Shown piece by piece: positions 33,223-41,645 of a stretch of DNA of 64,000 nucleotides. The stretch spans positions 5,022,001-5,086,000 of the forward strand of contig NZ_CP094516.1 in the NCBI RefSeq assembly GCF_029909975.1, read 5' to 3'. The stretch is from Bradyrhizobium sp. ISRA430. GTDB taxonomy: Bacteria; Pseudomonadota; Alphaproteobacteria; Rhizobiales; Xanthobacteraceae. Every line of letters begins with the position of its first letter. Positions within the stretch are counted from its first letter, which is position 1. The notes beneath the pieces are model-generated. The model was not told the DNA's origin, ran no database searches, and was given only the letters and a program-made list of their open reading frames with translations. Position numbers and translations under genes: made by a program.

Positions 33223-33921
33223 ATGCTCGACCTGATTTTCGCTGTGCTTGCCGGCATCCTCACCATCGCCGCGCCCTGCACGCTGCCGATGCTGCCTATC
33301 CTGCTCGGCGCCTCGATCGGACGCACCTCGCATTTGCGCCCTGTCCTGATCGCGCTCGGCTTCGTGATCTCGTTCTCGGCGACGGCGCTGCTGCTCGGTG
33401 CCCTCACGCGGCTATTCGATTTCGATCCCAATGTGCTGCGCTCGGCCGCGGCGATCCTGCTGATCGGATTCGGCCTGTTGATGCTGTGGCCGGCGCCGTT
33501 CGAGTGGCTCTCGATCCGGCTCAACGGCTGGCTCGACCTCGGCGCATCCAGCGCCGCGCAGCGCGAGGGCGCGGTCGGCGGGCTCGTGCTCGGCACCACG
33601 CTTGGCCTCGTCTGGACGCCCTGCGCCGGCCCCGTGCTCGGCTCGATCCTGACGCTGGTTGCGACGTCGAAGAACCTGTCCTGGGCCGGCACTCTGCTGG
33701 TCGCCTACGCCATCGGCGCCGCGATCCCGATGCTGGCGATCGCCTATGGCGGGCAGGCCGCGACCACGCGCGTGCGCAGCCTCGCGCGCATCTCGCCACG
33801 CCTGCAGCAGGGCTTTGGCGTCGTCGTGATCGCCTTCGCGCTCGCCGCCTACTTCCAATACGACACGCTGATCGTGGCGTGGCTCACCGGCTTCTATCCC
33901 ACCGGCCAGATCGGCCTGTGA
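33223..33921 (+). CDS. ccdA: CcdA-type thiol-disulfide transmembrane electron carrier
   Basis: A 232-residue integral membrane protein with six predicted membrane segments. The two conserved redox cysteines sit in APCTLP (C19) and TPCAGP (C134), the hallmark of CcdA/DsbD-beta proteins that carry reducing equivalents from cytoplasmic thioredoxin to the periplasm. The next gene, 30 bases on, encodes a periplasmic redoxin. Together they resemble a split version of DipZ (CcdA plus redoxin). Targets could include cytochrome c maturation or periplasmic sulfur proteins; none is shown by the sequence. Confidence 0.88.
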   Translation: MLDLIFAVLAGILTIAAPCTLPMLPILLGASIGRTSHLRPVLIALGFVISFSATALLLGALTRLFDFDPNVLRSAAAILLIGFGLLMLWPAPFEWLSIRLNGWLDLGASSAAQREGAVGGLVLGTTLGLVWTPCAGPVLGSILTLVATSKNLSWAGTLLVAYAIGAAIPMLAIAYGGQAATTRVRSLARISPRLQQGFGVVVIAFALAAYFQYDTLIVAWLTGFYPTGQIGL

Positions 33922-33951
33922 TCATCCCTCATTCCACCGGAGGACGCTTCC

Positions 33952-34515
33952 ATGACGCTAAAACTGCCCACTGTGTCTGCTTCGCTGATTGGCTTCGCCC
34001 TGACCGGCGCCGTGATCCCCGGCATCTGCGACGAGGCCTCGCCCGCAAGACCGATCGTCACCGCTGCCGCGAGCCAGCAGACCGCGCCCGACTTCGCCGG
34101 CATCAGCAACTGGTTCAACTCCAAGCCGCTCAGCCTTGCCGATCTCCGCGGCAAGGTCGTGCTGGTGGACTTCTGGACCTATGGCTGCGTCAACTGCGTC
34201 AACACGCTGCCGCATGTCACCCAGCTCTACGCCAAATACAAGGACAAGGGCCTGGTGGTGGTCGGCGTGCACACGCCCGAATTTCCGTTCGAGCGCTCGG
34301 CCTCCAATGTGCAGGCCGCGCTGAAGCGCCACGGCATCACCTATCCGGTGGCGCAGGACAACGACTCCCGGACCTGGAACGCCTACCGGAACCAGTATTG
34401 GCCGGCGCAGTACGTCATCGACCAGAACGGCAAGATCGTCTTCCAGCATGCCGGCGAAGGCAGTTATGACGAGATCGACCGGACGGTGGCACGCCTGCTC
34501 AGCGCCAATAGCTGA
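33952..34515 (+). CDS. Periplasmic thioredoxin-family protein (DipZ-redoxin-like)
   Basis: A 187-residue protein with an N-terminal signal or anchor (SASLIGFALTGAVIPG) and a thioredoxin fold. The active site is Y-GCVNC (C79, C82) in VLVDFWTYGCVNCVNTLPHV, then GVHTPEFPFE and YPVAQDNDSRTWNAYRNQYW. This wording is characteristic of the redoxin domain of DipZ-like proteins rather than TlpA. It would accept electrons from the CcdA protein encoded upstream. GGAGG precedes the ATG. A stable hairpin follows 50 bases after the stop. Confidence 0.87.
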   Translation: MTLKLPTVSASLIGFALTGAVIPGICDEASPARPIVTAAASQQTAPDFAGISNWFNSKPLSLADLRGKVVLVDFWTYGCVNCVNTLPHVTQLYAKYKDKGLVVVGVHTPEFPFERSASNVQAALKRHGITYPVAQDNDSRTWNAYRNQYWPAQYVIDQNGKIVFQHAGEGSYDEIDRTVARLLSANS

Positions 34516-34565
34516 GGCGGCGCGGACGTCGCGCGGCTGGTTCCGCCCGTCGCTATTGTTGCTTG

Positions 34566-34591
34566 ACTCCACGGATTCGTCCGTGGAGTTT
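34566..34591 (+). terminator. Terminator-like hairpin with UUCG tetraloop
   Basis: A perfect 10-bp stem ACTCCACGGA/TCCGTGGAGT closes on a TTCG loop (34576-34579) and is followed by TTTC. It lies 50 bases after the redoxin stop and 27 bases before the next start. The T run is short, so termination may be partial. Confidence 0.6.
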
Positions 34592-34617
34592 CGTGCCGAC
34601 GGAATCAGCCGCCCGCG

Positions 34618-35592
34618 ATGGACGAAGCGCCCCCCAGCAACGACATTCGCCTTCGTGAAGGCTCTTCAATTGCGCAGCGGCTGGTCATGGCCGGCTTTGC
34701 GGCAGCCGTTTCCCTCTGCTTCACGCCAGGCCTGTTCACGCACGACTACCTCGAGGTGATCATCTCCGTGGTCGCGCTCCTCTTGGGGGCCGCGTTCATC
34801 GGCGCCGTCATGCTTGCACCGGCCGTGGTCTGGATCATCACGCCGAATGAAATCCTGATCGGGCGACAGCGACCGTTCGGACGGCTCCGCAGCAGGATCG
34901 TCGCGAAGGACGACGTAGCGGAGCTGCGGGTCCCCAAAAGCAAGGTTTCCAGGGCGCGCTTCCATCTGGTCTTCACGCTAGCTTCGGGCGAGCGCCTGAC
35001 GTCCCCGCCGATCTCCGACGTCACGCATGTTCGCGAAACGGTTGCCCGGATCGCGACCCAATTCGGCGTTGCCAACGTCGAGGCGCCGGTCAATCCGCTC
35101 GATGCCAGCAATCCCGAGATGCATCTTGGCGAACCCGTCGAGCCGTTTAGCGAGAGGGACGTTCGGATCGTTGCAGTGATCGTCGTCGCATTGTCCGTCG
35201 TTCCCTACGCCTACAAGCTGTGGCGCGGTTTGTCGCCCGGCCCCATCGACATCATGCTGTTGCCGATTGGCGCGATCGCCGCGTTTGCCGTTCACCGATA
35301 CGCCAATCTCGTGACCGGTGCCTTCTGGATCATCCGGCAGCGGGATATTCGCATCGAGCGCCTATCGGGCGATGGCAAGCTGCGCGCCGACCATATCGAA
35401 GGGCGCGACGTGAAGGCGATCACGGTCGAGCGCCGCGGTCGATCCGAGGACGAGCACTGCATCGTTGTCATCAGATTGCGGTCCGGGCGAAGGTTTCGCA
35501 GCCCCCGCATCGGCTCGAGGAACGAGGCGCGCGCCGTGGGTGCCGAAATCGTCCGGCGGCTCGCCATCGCGCCCGAAAGCAACCAGATCTGA
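34618..35592 (+). CDS. Membrane protein with two tandem bacterial PH-like (YdbS-type) units
   Basis: A 324-residue protein not matched to a named family with certainty. It is built as two similar halves. Each has a pair of membrane segments (about 24-72 and 182-225) followed by a soluble beta-rich stretch. Half 1: WIITPNEILIGRQRPFGRLR then FTLASGERLTSPPISD. Half 2: WIIRQRDIRIERLSGDGKLR then IRLRSGRRFRSPRIGS. The order (membrane pair, WII..-I.I-R, GR-F/L-SPPI) is the same, suggesting internal duplication of a bPH2/YdbS-like domain. The soluble parts probably face the cytoplasm. Function unknown; no obvious partner gene. Confidence 0.7.
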   Translation: MDEAPPSNDIRLREGSSIAQRLVMAGFAAAVSLCFTPGLFTHDYLEVIISVVALLLGAAFIGAVMLAPAVVWIITPNEILIGRQRPFGRLRSRIVAKDDVAELRVPKSKVSRARFHLVFTLASGERLTSPPISDVTHVRETVARIATQFGVANVEAPVNPLDASNPEMHLGEPVEPFSERDVRIVAVIVVALSVVPYAYKLWRGLSPGPIDIMLLPIGAIAAFAVHRYANLVTGAFWIIRQRDIRIERLSGDGKLRADHIEGRDVKAITVERRGRSEDEHCIVVIRLRSGRRFRSPRIGSRNEARAVGAEIVRRLAIAPESNQI

Positions 35593-35790
35593 GGCGCCCT
35601 CCCGCCCGCTGAGGATGTGGGGCGACTGCTTTTCGCGCCATCCCCTGTTTTTGGCGTTGCCGCGCCTCGTCAAAAAACCAAAGCATTCTCGTGACATACC
35701 TGCTGGGCGCGCCATGACCTTGCCATGAAGCTGCCCCTGAGTTCTGATGGTTCCGAATGATTTGCGCTGTGGCAGCGGGGAGAGCTTGAA
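35593..35790. other. Intergenic stretch upstream of the broken L,D-transpeptidase
   Basis: 198 bases without a gene. The end (GGCAGCGGGGAGAGCTTGAA) provides a ribosome site (GGGGAGAG) for the ATG at 35791, so translation initiation of the broken gene looks intact. No clear promoter or repeat is seen. Confidence 0.5.
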
Positions 35791-36384
35791 ATGACGGATT
35801 TTCGTCGCCTGACCGGGATGTTTATGGCCGCGATCGGGCTGATCCTGTCCGGGCCTTAGGCTTTCGCCCAGCAGCCCGACCGCGGCGACGAGCCGGGCCT
35901 GATCGCCGACGACAGCTACCAGCTCGATCCGGAATGGCAGAAGCAGGTCGTTTACTTCCGCACGACCGAAGCGCCGGGCACGATCATCATCTCGACCGCC
36001 GAGCGTCACCTCTATCTGGTCCAGCCCGGCGGGCGCGCGATCCGCTACGGTATCGGCGTGGGCCGCGACGGCTTCCAGTGGCAGGGTCTGCTGAACATCA
36101 CCAACAAGAAGGAATGGCCGGACTGGACGCCGCCGCCGGAAATGATCCAGCGCCAGCCCTATTTGCCGCGCTTCATGGCCGGCGGCCCCGGTAATCCGCT
36201 CGGCGCGCGCGCCATGTATCTCGGCACGACGGTCTACCGCATCCACGGCACCAACCGGCCGGACACGATCGGCACCAAGGTGTCGTCGGGCTGCTTCCGC
36301 CTGGTCAACAACGACGTGGCCGATCTCTATGATCGCGTCCCGGTCGGCACCAAGGTGGTGGTGCGGCAGAAGCCTGAACTCTGA
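35791..36384 (+). pseudogene. L,D-transpeptidase (YkuD/ErfK) interrupted by an amber codon in its signal peptide
   Basis: From the ATG at 35791 the frame encodes a signal peptide, MTDFRRLTGMFMAAIGLILS then GP, stops at a TAG (35857-35859, codon 23), and then continues open to 36384. The continuation reads AFAQQPDRGDEPGLIADDSY onward. The rest is a complete YkuD domain: FRTTEAPGTIIISTAERHLY and the catalytic motif IHGTNRPDTIGTKVSSGCFR with the active-site Cys. A single CAG-to-TAG change would restore GPQAFAQQ, a normal cleavage region. Without readthrough, no product could be exported; the next in-frame ATG (36058) is inside the domain. A sequencing error is the main alternative. Confidence 0.8.
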
Positions 36385-36396
36385 GAGTTATCGTTT

Positions 36397-36445
36397 GAGC
36401 ATGATCTTTTCGGAAAACCGCTTCGCGCTTTTCCGGATCATGCTC
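36397..36445. repeat. Hairpin repeat (GAGCATGATC...GATCATGCTC family), copy 2
   Basis: GAGCATGATCTTTTCGGAAA pairs with TTTTCCGGATCATGCTC around an ACCGCTTCGCGC loop. Same family as 21550-21599. Confidence 0.85.
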
Positions 36446-36495
36446 CCCGCCTCCGTCCAAATTCCTTTTGCCGATTATTTCGAGAGAGAGACATC

Positions 36496-37533
36496 ATGCG
36501 CACATTTCGAGGCGGCCTGCTGATCGGGCTCGCAGTCGCCGTACTGGTCGGTGCCCTGGCCGTTACCTATGAGTTCTACGACACCCGCACCTTGAAGCGC
36601 ACGATCCGGCGCGGCGAGGTGCTGTGCGGCGTCAACAAGGGCCTGCCGGGCTTCTCGATCCCCGACGACAAGGGCAACTGGACCGGCTTCGATGTCGATT
36701 TCTGCCGCGCGGTGGCGAGCGCCATCTTCAACGATCCGAGCAAGGCGAAATTCGTTCCGCTCGACGCCAGCGAGCGCTTCAAGGAATTGCAGAGCCGGAA
36801 AGTCGACATCCTCTCGCGCAACTCGACCTGGAGCATGGCGCGTGAGCTCGACTACGATCTCTACTTCCCGGCCGTCGCCTATTACGACGGCGCGGGCTTC
36901 ATGGTGCCCCGCTCCCGCAACAAGGAAACCTCGCTGGACCTGAACGGCAGCAAGGTGTGCGTGCAGGCCGGCACCACGACGCTGCTCAACCTCACCGACT
37001 ACTTCCGTGCCAACAACATGAAGTATGAGGAGGTCAAGCTCGACAAGCTGGACGACGTCGTGAAGGCCTACGACGCCGGCAAGTGCGACACGCTGACCGC
37101 CGACGTCTCCCAGCTCTATGCGCTGCGGCTCAACCTGTCCAAGCCCGGCGACCACATGATCCTCCCCGACATGATCTCCAAGGAGCCGCTGGCCCCCGTC
37201 GTGCGCCAGCGCGACGACGACTGGATGATGATCGTGAAGTGGACGCTCTATGCGATGATCAACGCCGAGGAGTTAGGGGTCACCTCGGAGAACATCGACG
37301 AGGCGCTGAAGTCGAAGAAGCCCGAAGTGATGCGGCTGGTCGGCACCGAGGGCAATTACGGCGAGCAGCTCGGCCTCACCAAGGACTGGGCCGTGCGCAT
37401 CATCCGCCACGTCGGCAATTACGGCGAGATGTACGAGCGCAATATCGGCGAGAAATCCAAGCTGAAGATCCCGCGCGGCATGAACCAGCTCTGGAACGCC
37501 GGCGGCGTGCAATACGCGCCGCCGATGCGGTAA
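36496..37533 (+). CDS. General L-amino acid-type (AapJ/BztA-like) ABC transporter substrate-binding protein, orphan
   Basis: A 345-residue SBP family 3 protein with an N-terminal hydrophobic signal or anchor (GLLIGLAVAVLVGALAVTYE). The mature part carries RRGEVLCGVNKGLPGFS, GFDVDFCRAVASAIF, LSRNSTWSMARELDYDLYF and CVQAGTTTLLNLTDYF, all characteristic of AapJ/BztA proteins that bind a broad range of L-amino acids. GAGAGAG lies before the ATG. The aapQMP partner genes are not adjacent. The next genes are on the other strand behind two repeats. Confidence 0.9.
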   Translation: MRTFRGGLLIGLAVAVLVGALAVTYEFYDTRTLKRTIRRGEVLCGVNKGLPGFSIPDDKGNWTGFDVDFCRAVASAIFNDPSKAKFVPLDASERFKELQSRKVDILSRNSTWSMARELDYDLYFPAVAYYDGAGFMVPRSRNKETSLDLNGSKVCVQAGTTTLLNLTDYFRANNMKYEEVKLDKLDDVVKAYDAGKCDTLTADVSQLYALRLNLSKPGDHMILPDMISKEPLAPVVRQRDDDWMMIVKWTLYAMINAEELGVTSENIDEALKSKKPEVMRLVGTEGNYGEQLGLTKDWAVRIIRHVGNYGEMYERNIGEKSKLKIPRGMNQLWNAGGVQYAPPMR

Positions 37534-37546
37534 CGGGACTCTCCGC

Positions 37547-37632
37547 CGTCATTGCGAGGAACGAAGCGACGAAGCAATCCAGACTGCCGCCGCGGAAGGA
37601 TTCTGGATTGCTTCGCTTCGCTCGCAATGACG
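37547..37632. repeat. REP-like hairpin (GTCATTGCGA...TCGCAATGAC family), copy 3
   Basis: The arms CGTCATTGCGAGGAACGAAG and CTTCGCTTCGCTCGCAATGA pair with small mismatches around CAATCCAGACTGC and a GATTCTGGATTG arm. Confidence 0.85.
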
Positions 37633-37663
37633 GGCTTGGGGCGAGCATTCTCCATTTTTCTGG

Positions 37664-37766
37664 TGTCATCGCCCGCGAAAGCGGGCGATCCAGTATTCCA
37701 GAGACGCCTGACGTATGCGGAAAGGCCGCGGCGTACTGGATCGCCCGGTCGAGCCGGGCGATGACG
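37664..37766. repeat. Hairpin repeat (CGCCCGCGAAAGCGGGCGATCC family), copy 1
   Basis: TCATCGCCCGCGAAAGCGGG at the left and GCCGGGCGATGACGCC-like sequence at the right enclose ATCCAGTATTCCAGAGACGC and GGCCGCGGCGTACTGGAT. The same inner sequences occur at 52608-52708. Confidence 0.75.
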
Positions 37767-37804
37767 CCTGAGGGTGAGGCGGCGTTCCCGCGCCTCACTC
37801 CGCC

Positions 37805-38944
37805 TCAATACCCCCTTGCCCGCGCGAGCTGCTCGGCGTGGTAGTTGGCGTCGCCGAACAGCTCCTCGCAGACCCGCGCGCGCTTCATGAAGAAGCCGAT
37901 GTCGAACTGGTCGGTCATGCCCATGCCGCCGTGCATCTGTACGCCTTCCTGCACCGCGCGCGTTGCGGTGGTGCCGGCGCGCGCTTTGGCCACAGCAACG
38001 GCTGACGCGGCCTTGGTCACGTCGGCATCGAGCGCCTGCAGCGCCTTCATCACCGCGGCGCGCGTGATCTCGATGTCGACATAGAGCTGGGCGGCGCGGT
38101 GCTGCAGCGCCTGGAATTCGCCGATCAGCTTGCCGAACTGCTTGCGCTGCTTGAGGTACTCGGTGGTGCGGCCGAACACCTCATCGCTGAGACCCACCAT
38201 CTCGGAGGCCACCGCACCGCGGCCGATATCGAGCACGCCGTCAAGCAGGCCGGCGCCCTGATCGACCTCGCCGAGCACGCCATCGGCATTGACCTCGACA
38301 TTGGCGAGTTCGATCCGCGCCGCGTTGTGCGAATCCACCATGATGGTGCGCTCGATCGCAACGCCCTTGGCTCGCGGGTTGACCAGGAACAGCGTCAGCC
38401 CCTCGCGTTCGCCGGCGGAGCCCGCGGTGCGCGCGGCGACGATCAGAAGATCGGCAACGTGGCCGTCGACGACCAGCGCCTTGGCGCCGGAGAGCTTGAA
38501 GCCATTGCCGGCGCGCACCGCCTGCAGGCTGGTCTGGAGCGGCCGGTGCTTGGCGCCCTCGTCGATCGCGAGCGTCGCGAGCAGCGAGCCGCTGGAGATC
38601 TTTGGCAGATATTCCGACTTCTGGGCGGCATTGCCGCCGCGCGAGAGCGCTGAGGCGGCGACCACGCTTGTCGCCAGAAACGGCGAGGGCATCAGCGTGC
38701 GGCCGATCTCCTCCATGACGACGCCGGCTTCGACATAACCGAGGCCGCTGCCGCCGAACTCTTCCGGCACGAGCAGGCCGGCAAAGCCCATCTCGGCGAA
38801 GGATTGCCAAAACTCCTTGGAGAATCCGGTCGGATCCTTGGAGTCGCGCAGGTGGCGCAGATGCGATACCGGCGCTTTGTCGCTGATCAGCCCGCGCGCA
38901 GAGTCGCGGAGCATCGATTGTTCTTCGGTGAGGACGAGGGCCAT
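37805..38944 (-). CDS. Acyl-CoA dehydrogenase family protein (smaller, divergent partner)
   Basis: A 379-residue FAD enzyme of the acyl-CoA dehydrogenase fold. Visible features are the N-terminal helical domain (MALVLTEEQSMLRDSARGLI), VPEEFGGSGLGYVEAGVVME (about 58-77) and the C-terminal QMHGGMGMTDQFDIGFFMKR (about 342-361). The SEPxAGSDL flavin loop is replaced by LAIDEGAKH, and no clear catalytic Glu is evident at the usual place. This is typical of the non-canonical partner in heteromeric acyl-CoA dehydrogenases. It is co-oriented with the dehydrogenase at 39100-40314, so the two probably form one alpha-2 beta-2 enzyme acting on CoA thioesters such as dicarboxylic or ring-derived acids. 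Confidence 0.85.
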   Translation of the reverse strand: MALVLTEEQSMLRDSARGLISDKAPVSHLRHLRDSKDPTGFSKEFWQSFAEMGFAGLLVPEEFGGSGLGYVEAGVVMEEIGRTLMPSPFLATSVVAASALSRGGNAAQKSEYLPKISSGSLLATLAIDEGAKHRPLQTSLQAVRAGNGFKLSGAKALVVDGHVADLLIVAARTAGSAGEREGLTLFLVNPRAKGVAIERTIMVDSHNAARIELANVEVNADGVLGEVDQGAGLLDGVLDIGRGAVASEMVGLSDEVFGRTTEYLKQRKQFGKLIGEFQALQHRAAQLYVDIEITRAAVMKALQALDADVTKAASAVAVAKARAGTTATRAVQEGVQMHGGMGMTDQFDIGFFMKRARVCEELFGDANYHAEQLARARGY

Positions 38945-38978
38945 GGTGGTGTTTCCGATTCGAAATCTATCTGATCTT

Positions 38979-39082
38979 CGTCATTCCGGGATGCGCCGTA
39001 AGGCGCAGGCCCGGAATCCATACTCCCGATTGGTGGATATGGATTCCGGGCTCGCCGCTATCGGCGGCGCTCCGGAATGACG
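38979..39082. repeat. Hairpin repeat (CGTCATTCCGGGATGCGCC family)
   Basis: CGTCATTCCGGGATGCGCCG at the left and GGCGGCGCTCCGGAATGACG at the right are mutually complementary. ATGGATTCCGGGC and GCCCGGAATCCAT pair inside. It occupies nearly the whole gap between the two acyl-CoA dehydrogenase genes. Confidence 0.8.
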
Positions 39083-39099
39083 TGCTGCGAAAGTGTGCC

Positions 39100-40314
39100 T
39101 CACGCCCCCGGCAGATCGAGGATGCGCTTGGCGACGATGCCGAGCATCACTTCGGATGTGCCGCCCTCGATCGAGTTGGCCTTGGTGCGCAGCCAGGCGC
39201 GCGGACGGGCGCCCTGCTTGGAGCGCTCGCTCTCCCATTCCAGCGCATCGACGCCGCCGGCCGACATCAGGATCTCGTAGCGGCGCTTGTTCAGTTCGGT
39301 GCCGTAATATTTCATGGCCGAGGAAAATGCCGGATGCGCCTGCCCCGCCTTGGCGAGATCGACCGCGCGCTCGGCGCAAGCCGCAAGCGCGGCTTCATCG
39401 ACCTCGAAGGTCGCGATCTGGCTGCGCAGGATCGCATCGTCGAGGCGCCCCACCGCATCGGTGCCGATCGAATCCGCAGCGATCTGGCCGAGCGGACGGC
39501 CGACGCCGCGCTCGCCCATGCCGGAGATCATCGCGCGCTCGTGCTGCAGCAGATATTTCGCGACGTCCCAGCCGCGGTTGACGGTGCCGACGACATGCGA
39601 CTTCGGCACGCGGACATTGTCGAAGAAGGTTTCGCAGAACGGCGAGTAGCCGGAGATCAGGAGGATCGGCTTGGTCGAGACGCCCTTCGAGGTCATGTCG
39701 AACAGGATGAAGCTGATGCCGTCGTGCTTCTTCGCCGCAGGATCGGTGCGTACCAGGCAGAAGATCCAGTCGGCGTAGTTCGCATAGGACGTCCAGATCT
39801 TCTGGCCGGTGATGACGAAGTCGTCGCCGTCACTCTCCGCGCGGGTCTGCAGCGAAGCGAGATCGGAGCCGGCGTTCGGCTCGGAGTAGCCCTGGCACCA
39901 ACGGATCAGGCCGGCCGCAATCTTCGGCAGATGCTCTTGCTTCTGCGCCTCGGTACCGTATTTCAACAGCGCCGGCCCGAGCATCCAGATGCCGAAGCTC
40001 GACAGCGGCGGACGCGCACCGATCTTCGCCATCTCCGCGCGCAGCACCTTGTGCTCGGCGGCACTCAAGCCACCGCCGCCATATTCCTTCGGCCAGTCCG
40101 GCACGGTCCAGCCCTTGTCGCGCATGCGCTCGAACCAGACGCGCTGCGGCTCGGACGAGAACTTTGCGTTGCGTCCGCCCCAGAACACGTCGGCGTCTGA
40201 TGTCGCGGGCTTGCGCATCTCCGGCGGGCAGTTGGCTTCCAGCCAGGCGCGCGTCTCGTTGCGGAATTGTTCGAGATCCGCCGCCTCGGAATCTGTGGTC
40301 TTAGAGTCGCTCAT
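39100..40314 (-). CDS. Acyl-CoA dehydrogenase family protein
   Basis: A 404-residue acyl-CoA dehydrogenase. FAD-contact motifs WCQGYSEPNAGSDLASLQT (about 138-156) and GQKIWTSYANYADW are canonical. The C-terminal SIEGGTSEVMLGIVAKRILD (about 383-402) holds the region that contacts FAD and the adjacent subunit. It precedes the divergent partner gene (37805-38944), with a repeat between them. Genes of this pair type often serve in degradation of cyclic or dicarboxylic acids, but nothing here fixes the substrate. It is divergent from the carboxymuconolactone-decarboxylase-like gene at 40473. Confidence 0.9.
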   Translation of the reverse strand: MSDSKTTDSEAADLEQFRNETRAWLEANCPPEMRKPATSDADVFWGGRNAKFSSEPQRVWFERMRDKGWTVPDWPKEYGGGGLSAAEHKVLRAEMAKIGARPPLSSFGIWMLGPALLKYGTEAQKQEHLPKIAAGLIRWCQGYSEPNAGSDLASLQTRAESDGDDFVITGQKIWTSYANYADWIFCLVRTDPAAKKHDGISFILFDMTSKGVSTKPILLISGYSPFCETFFDNVRVPKSHVVGTVNRGWDVAKYLLQHERAMISGMGERGVGRPLGQIAADSIGTDAVGRLDDAILRSQIATFEVDEAALAACAERAVDLAKAGQAHPAFSSAMKYYGTELNKRRYEILMSAGGVDALEWESERSKQGARPRAWLRTKANSIEGGTSEVMLGIVAKRILDLPGA

Positions 40315-40472
40315 GGGTCGCTTCCATCACTCAAAATCAACTTGTTGCCGGCGACTCTGGGCCATCGCACCGCGGAATTCAACCACTTCCGTGCGCTCCG
40401 GCTACTCACAACGTGAGGCATCAGGCTATAGTGGCGGCCACGGCGACGCTAAAAAACAACGAGGAAACAACG

Positions 40473-41018
40473 ATGCGCCTCAAACTACTTTCGCCTGACG
40501 AAATGAGCGACAACCAGCGGCAGACCTATGAGGAGTCGATTGCCGGAAAGCGCGGCAAGCCGCCGGCACCGATGATGGCCTGGCTGAGCAGCCCCGACAT
40601 GGCCCGCCACGCCACGCGGCTCGGCGAAGTCCTGCGCTTCGACACCGTCTTCCCCGCAAAGCTCTCGGAGATCGCGATCCTGGTGACGGCGCGGCACTGG
40701 ACGGCGCATTACGAATGGTATGCGCATAAGCGCCTCGCGCTGCAGGGCGGCATGAAGATTGAGATCATCGAGGCGATCCGCGACCGTCGCACGCCGGAGT
40801 TCGATGATCCCAAGGGCAAGATGATCTACGACGTTGCGAAATCGCTGCATGAGGGTCACGGCCTCGAGAAGGGCCTCTATGACGACGCGGTCAGGCTGCT
40901 CGGCGAACGCGGGCTCGTCGAGGTGATCGGGCTGTGCGGCTACTATACGCTGGTGTCGATGACGCTGAACACGTTCGAGTTCGGCTTGCCGGAGGGCGAG
41001 GTATCAGAGCTCTCGTAA
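40473..41018 (+). CDS. Carboxymuconolactone decarboxylase (AhpD-like) family protein
   Basis: A 181-residue all-helical protein. The ATG at 40473 has GAGG nine bases upstream; the frame is open for 60 bases more but without plausible sequence. The central motif LVTARHWTAHYEWYAHKRLA (about 69-88) is the CMD/AhpD signature region, here with His/Glu but no CxxC, so it is not a peroxidase-type AhpD. Relatives include 4-carboxymuconolactone decarboxylases and uncharacterised proteins near aromatic-acid genes. Neighbouring genes (acyl-CoA dehydrogenases, VOC protein) fit an aromatic or alicyclic catabolic setting. Confidence 0.8.
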   Translation: MRLKLLSPDEMSDNQRQTYEESIAGKRGKPPAPMMAWLSSPDMARHATRLGEVLRFDTVFPAKLSEIAILVTARHWTAHYEWYAHKRLALQGGMKIEIIEAIRDRRTPEFDDPKGKMIYDVAKSLHEGHGLEKGLYDDAVRLLGERGLVEVIGLCGYYTLVSMTLNTFEFGLPEGEVSELS

Positions 41019-41031
41019 TTACGCATCCGGG

Positions 41032-41045
41032 TGCGCAATTGCGCA
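41032..41045. other. 14-bp perfect palindrome upstream of the VOC gene
   Basis: TGCGCAATTGCGCA is flanked by direct repeats of GCATCCGG (41022-41029 and 41043-41050). It lies 84 bases before the VOC start and just after the preceding stop. It could be an operator; no regulator gene is adjacent. Confidence 0.3.
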
Positions 41046-41128
41046 TCCGGAAACGCTGGGTTTCGAGATAGGCTGATAGCACGGTCCCGAAGCCCGGCTT
41101 ATGTGGAGTTGGTCAACGGAGCAATCAC

Positions 41129-41623
41129 ATGTCGCAAAGCCCAGCCGTCAATGCCGGCACCCGGATCGGCCACGTTCACCTCAAGGTCGCCGATCTCGAT
41201 CGCGCGCTCGGCTTTTATTGCGGCGTGCTCGGCTTCGAGCTGATGCAGCGCATGGGCTCCGGTGCCGCCTTCATCTCGGCCGGCGGCTATCACCATCACA
41301 TCGGGCTCAACACCTGGGAAAGCAAGGGCGGCTCACCGCCGCCGCCCGGCACGACCGGGCTCTATCACACCGCGATCCTCTATCCGACACGTTCCGCTCT
41401 GGCTGATGCACTGCATCGCGTGCTCTCGGCCGGCATCGCGCTCGACGGCGCCAGCGATCACGGCGTCAGCGAAGCGCTCTATTTGCGCGATCCCGATGAG
41501 AACGGTGTCGAGCTGTATTGGGACCGGCCGAAAGAGCAATGGCCGTTTGCGCCGGACGGGAAGCTTGCGATGTTCACCAAGCGGCTGGATCTTGAGGATT
41601 TGTTGAAGCAGCGGGGGGCGTGA
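41129..41623 (+). CDS. VOC family protein (catechol 2,3-dioxygenase/glyoxalase-like)
   Basis: A 164-residue protein with two betaalphabetabetabeta modules. The first begins RIGHVHLKVADLDRALGFYC, with the first metal-ligand His. The second contains TGLYHTAILYPTRSALADAL and YLRDPDENGVELYWDRP, with the second His and the final Glu. This H-H-E arrangement resembles the CatE-type group. Length (164) is shorter than full extradiol dioxygenases (about 280-300), so it is a single VOC unit that would need to dimerise. Substrate unknown. Confidence 0.85.
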   Translation: MSQSPAVNAGTRIGHVHLKVADLDRALGFYCGVLGFELMQRMGSGAAFISAGGYHHHIGLNTWESKGGSPPPPGTTGLYHTAILYPTRSALADALHRVLSAGIALDGASDHGVSEALYLRDPDENGVELYWDRPKEQWPFAPDGKLAMFTKRLDLEDLLKQRGA

Positions 41624-41645
41624 GCTCCGCTGGATCCGCTTACTC

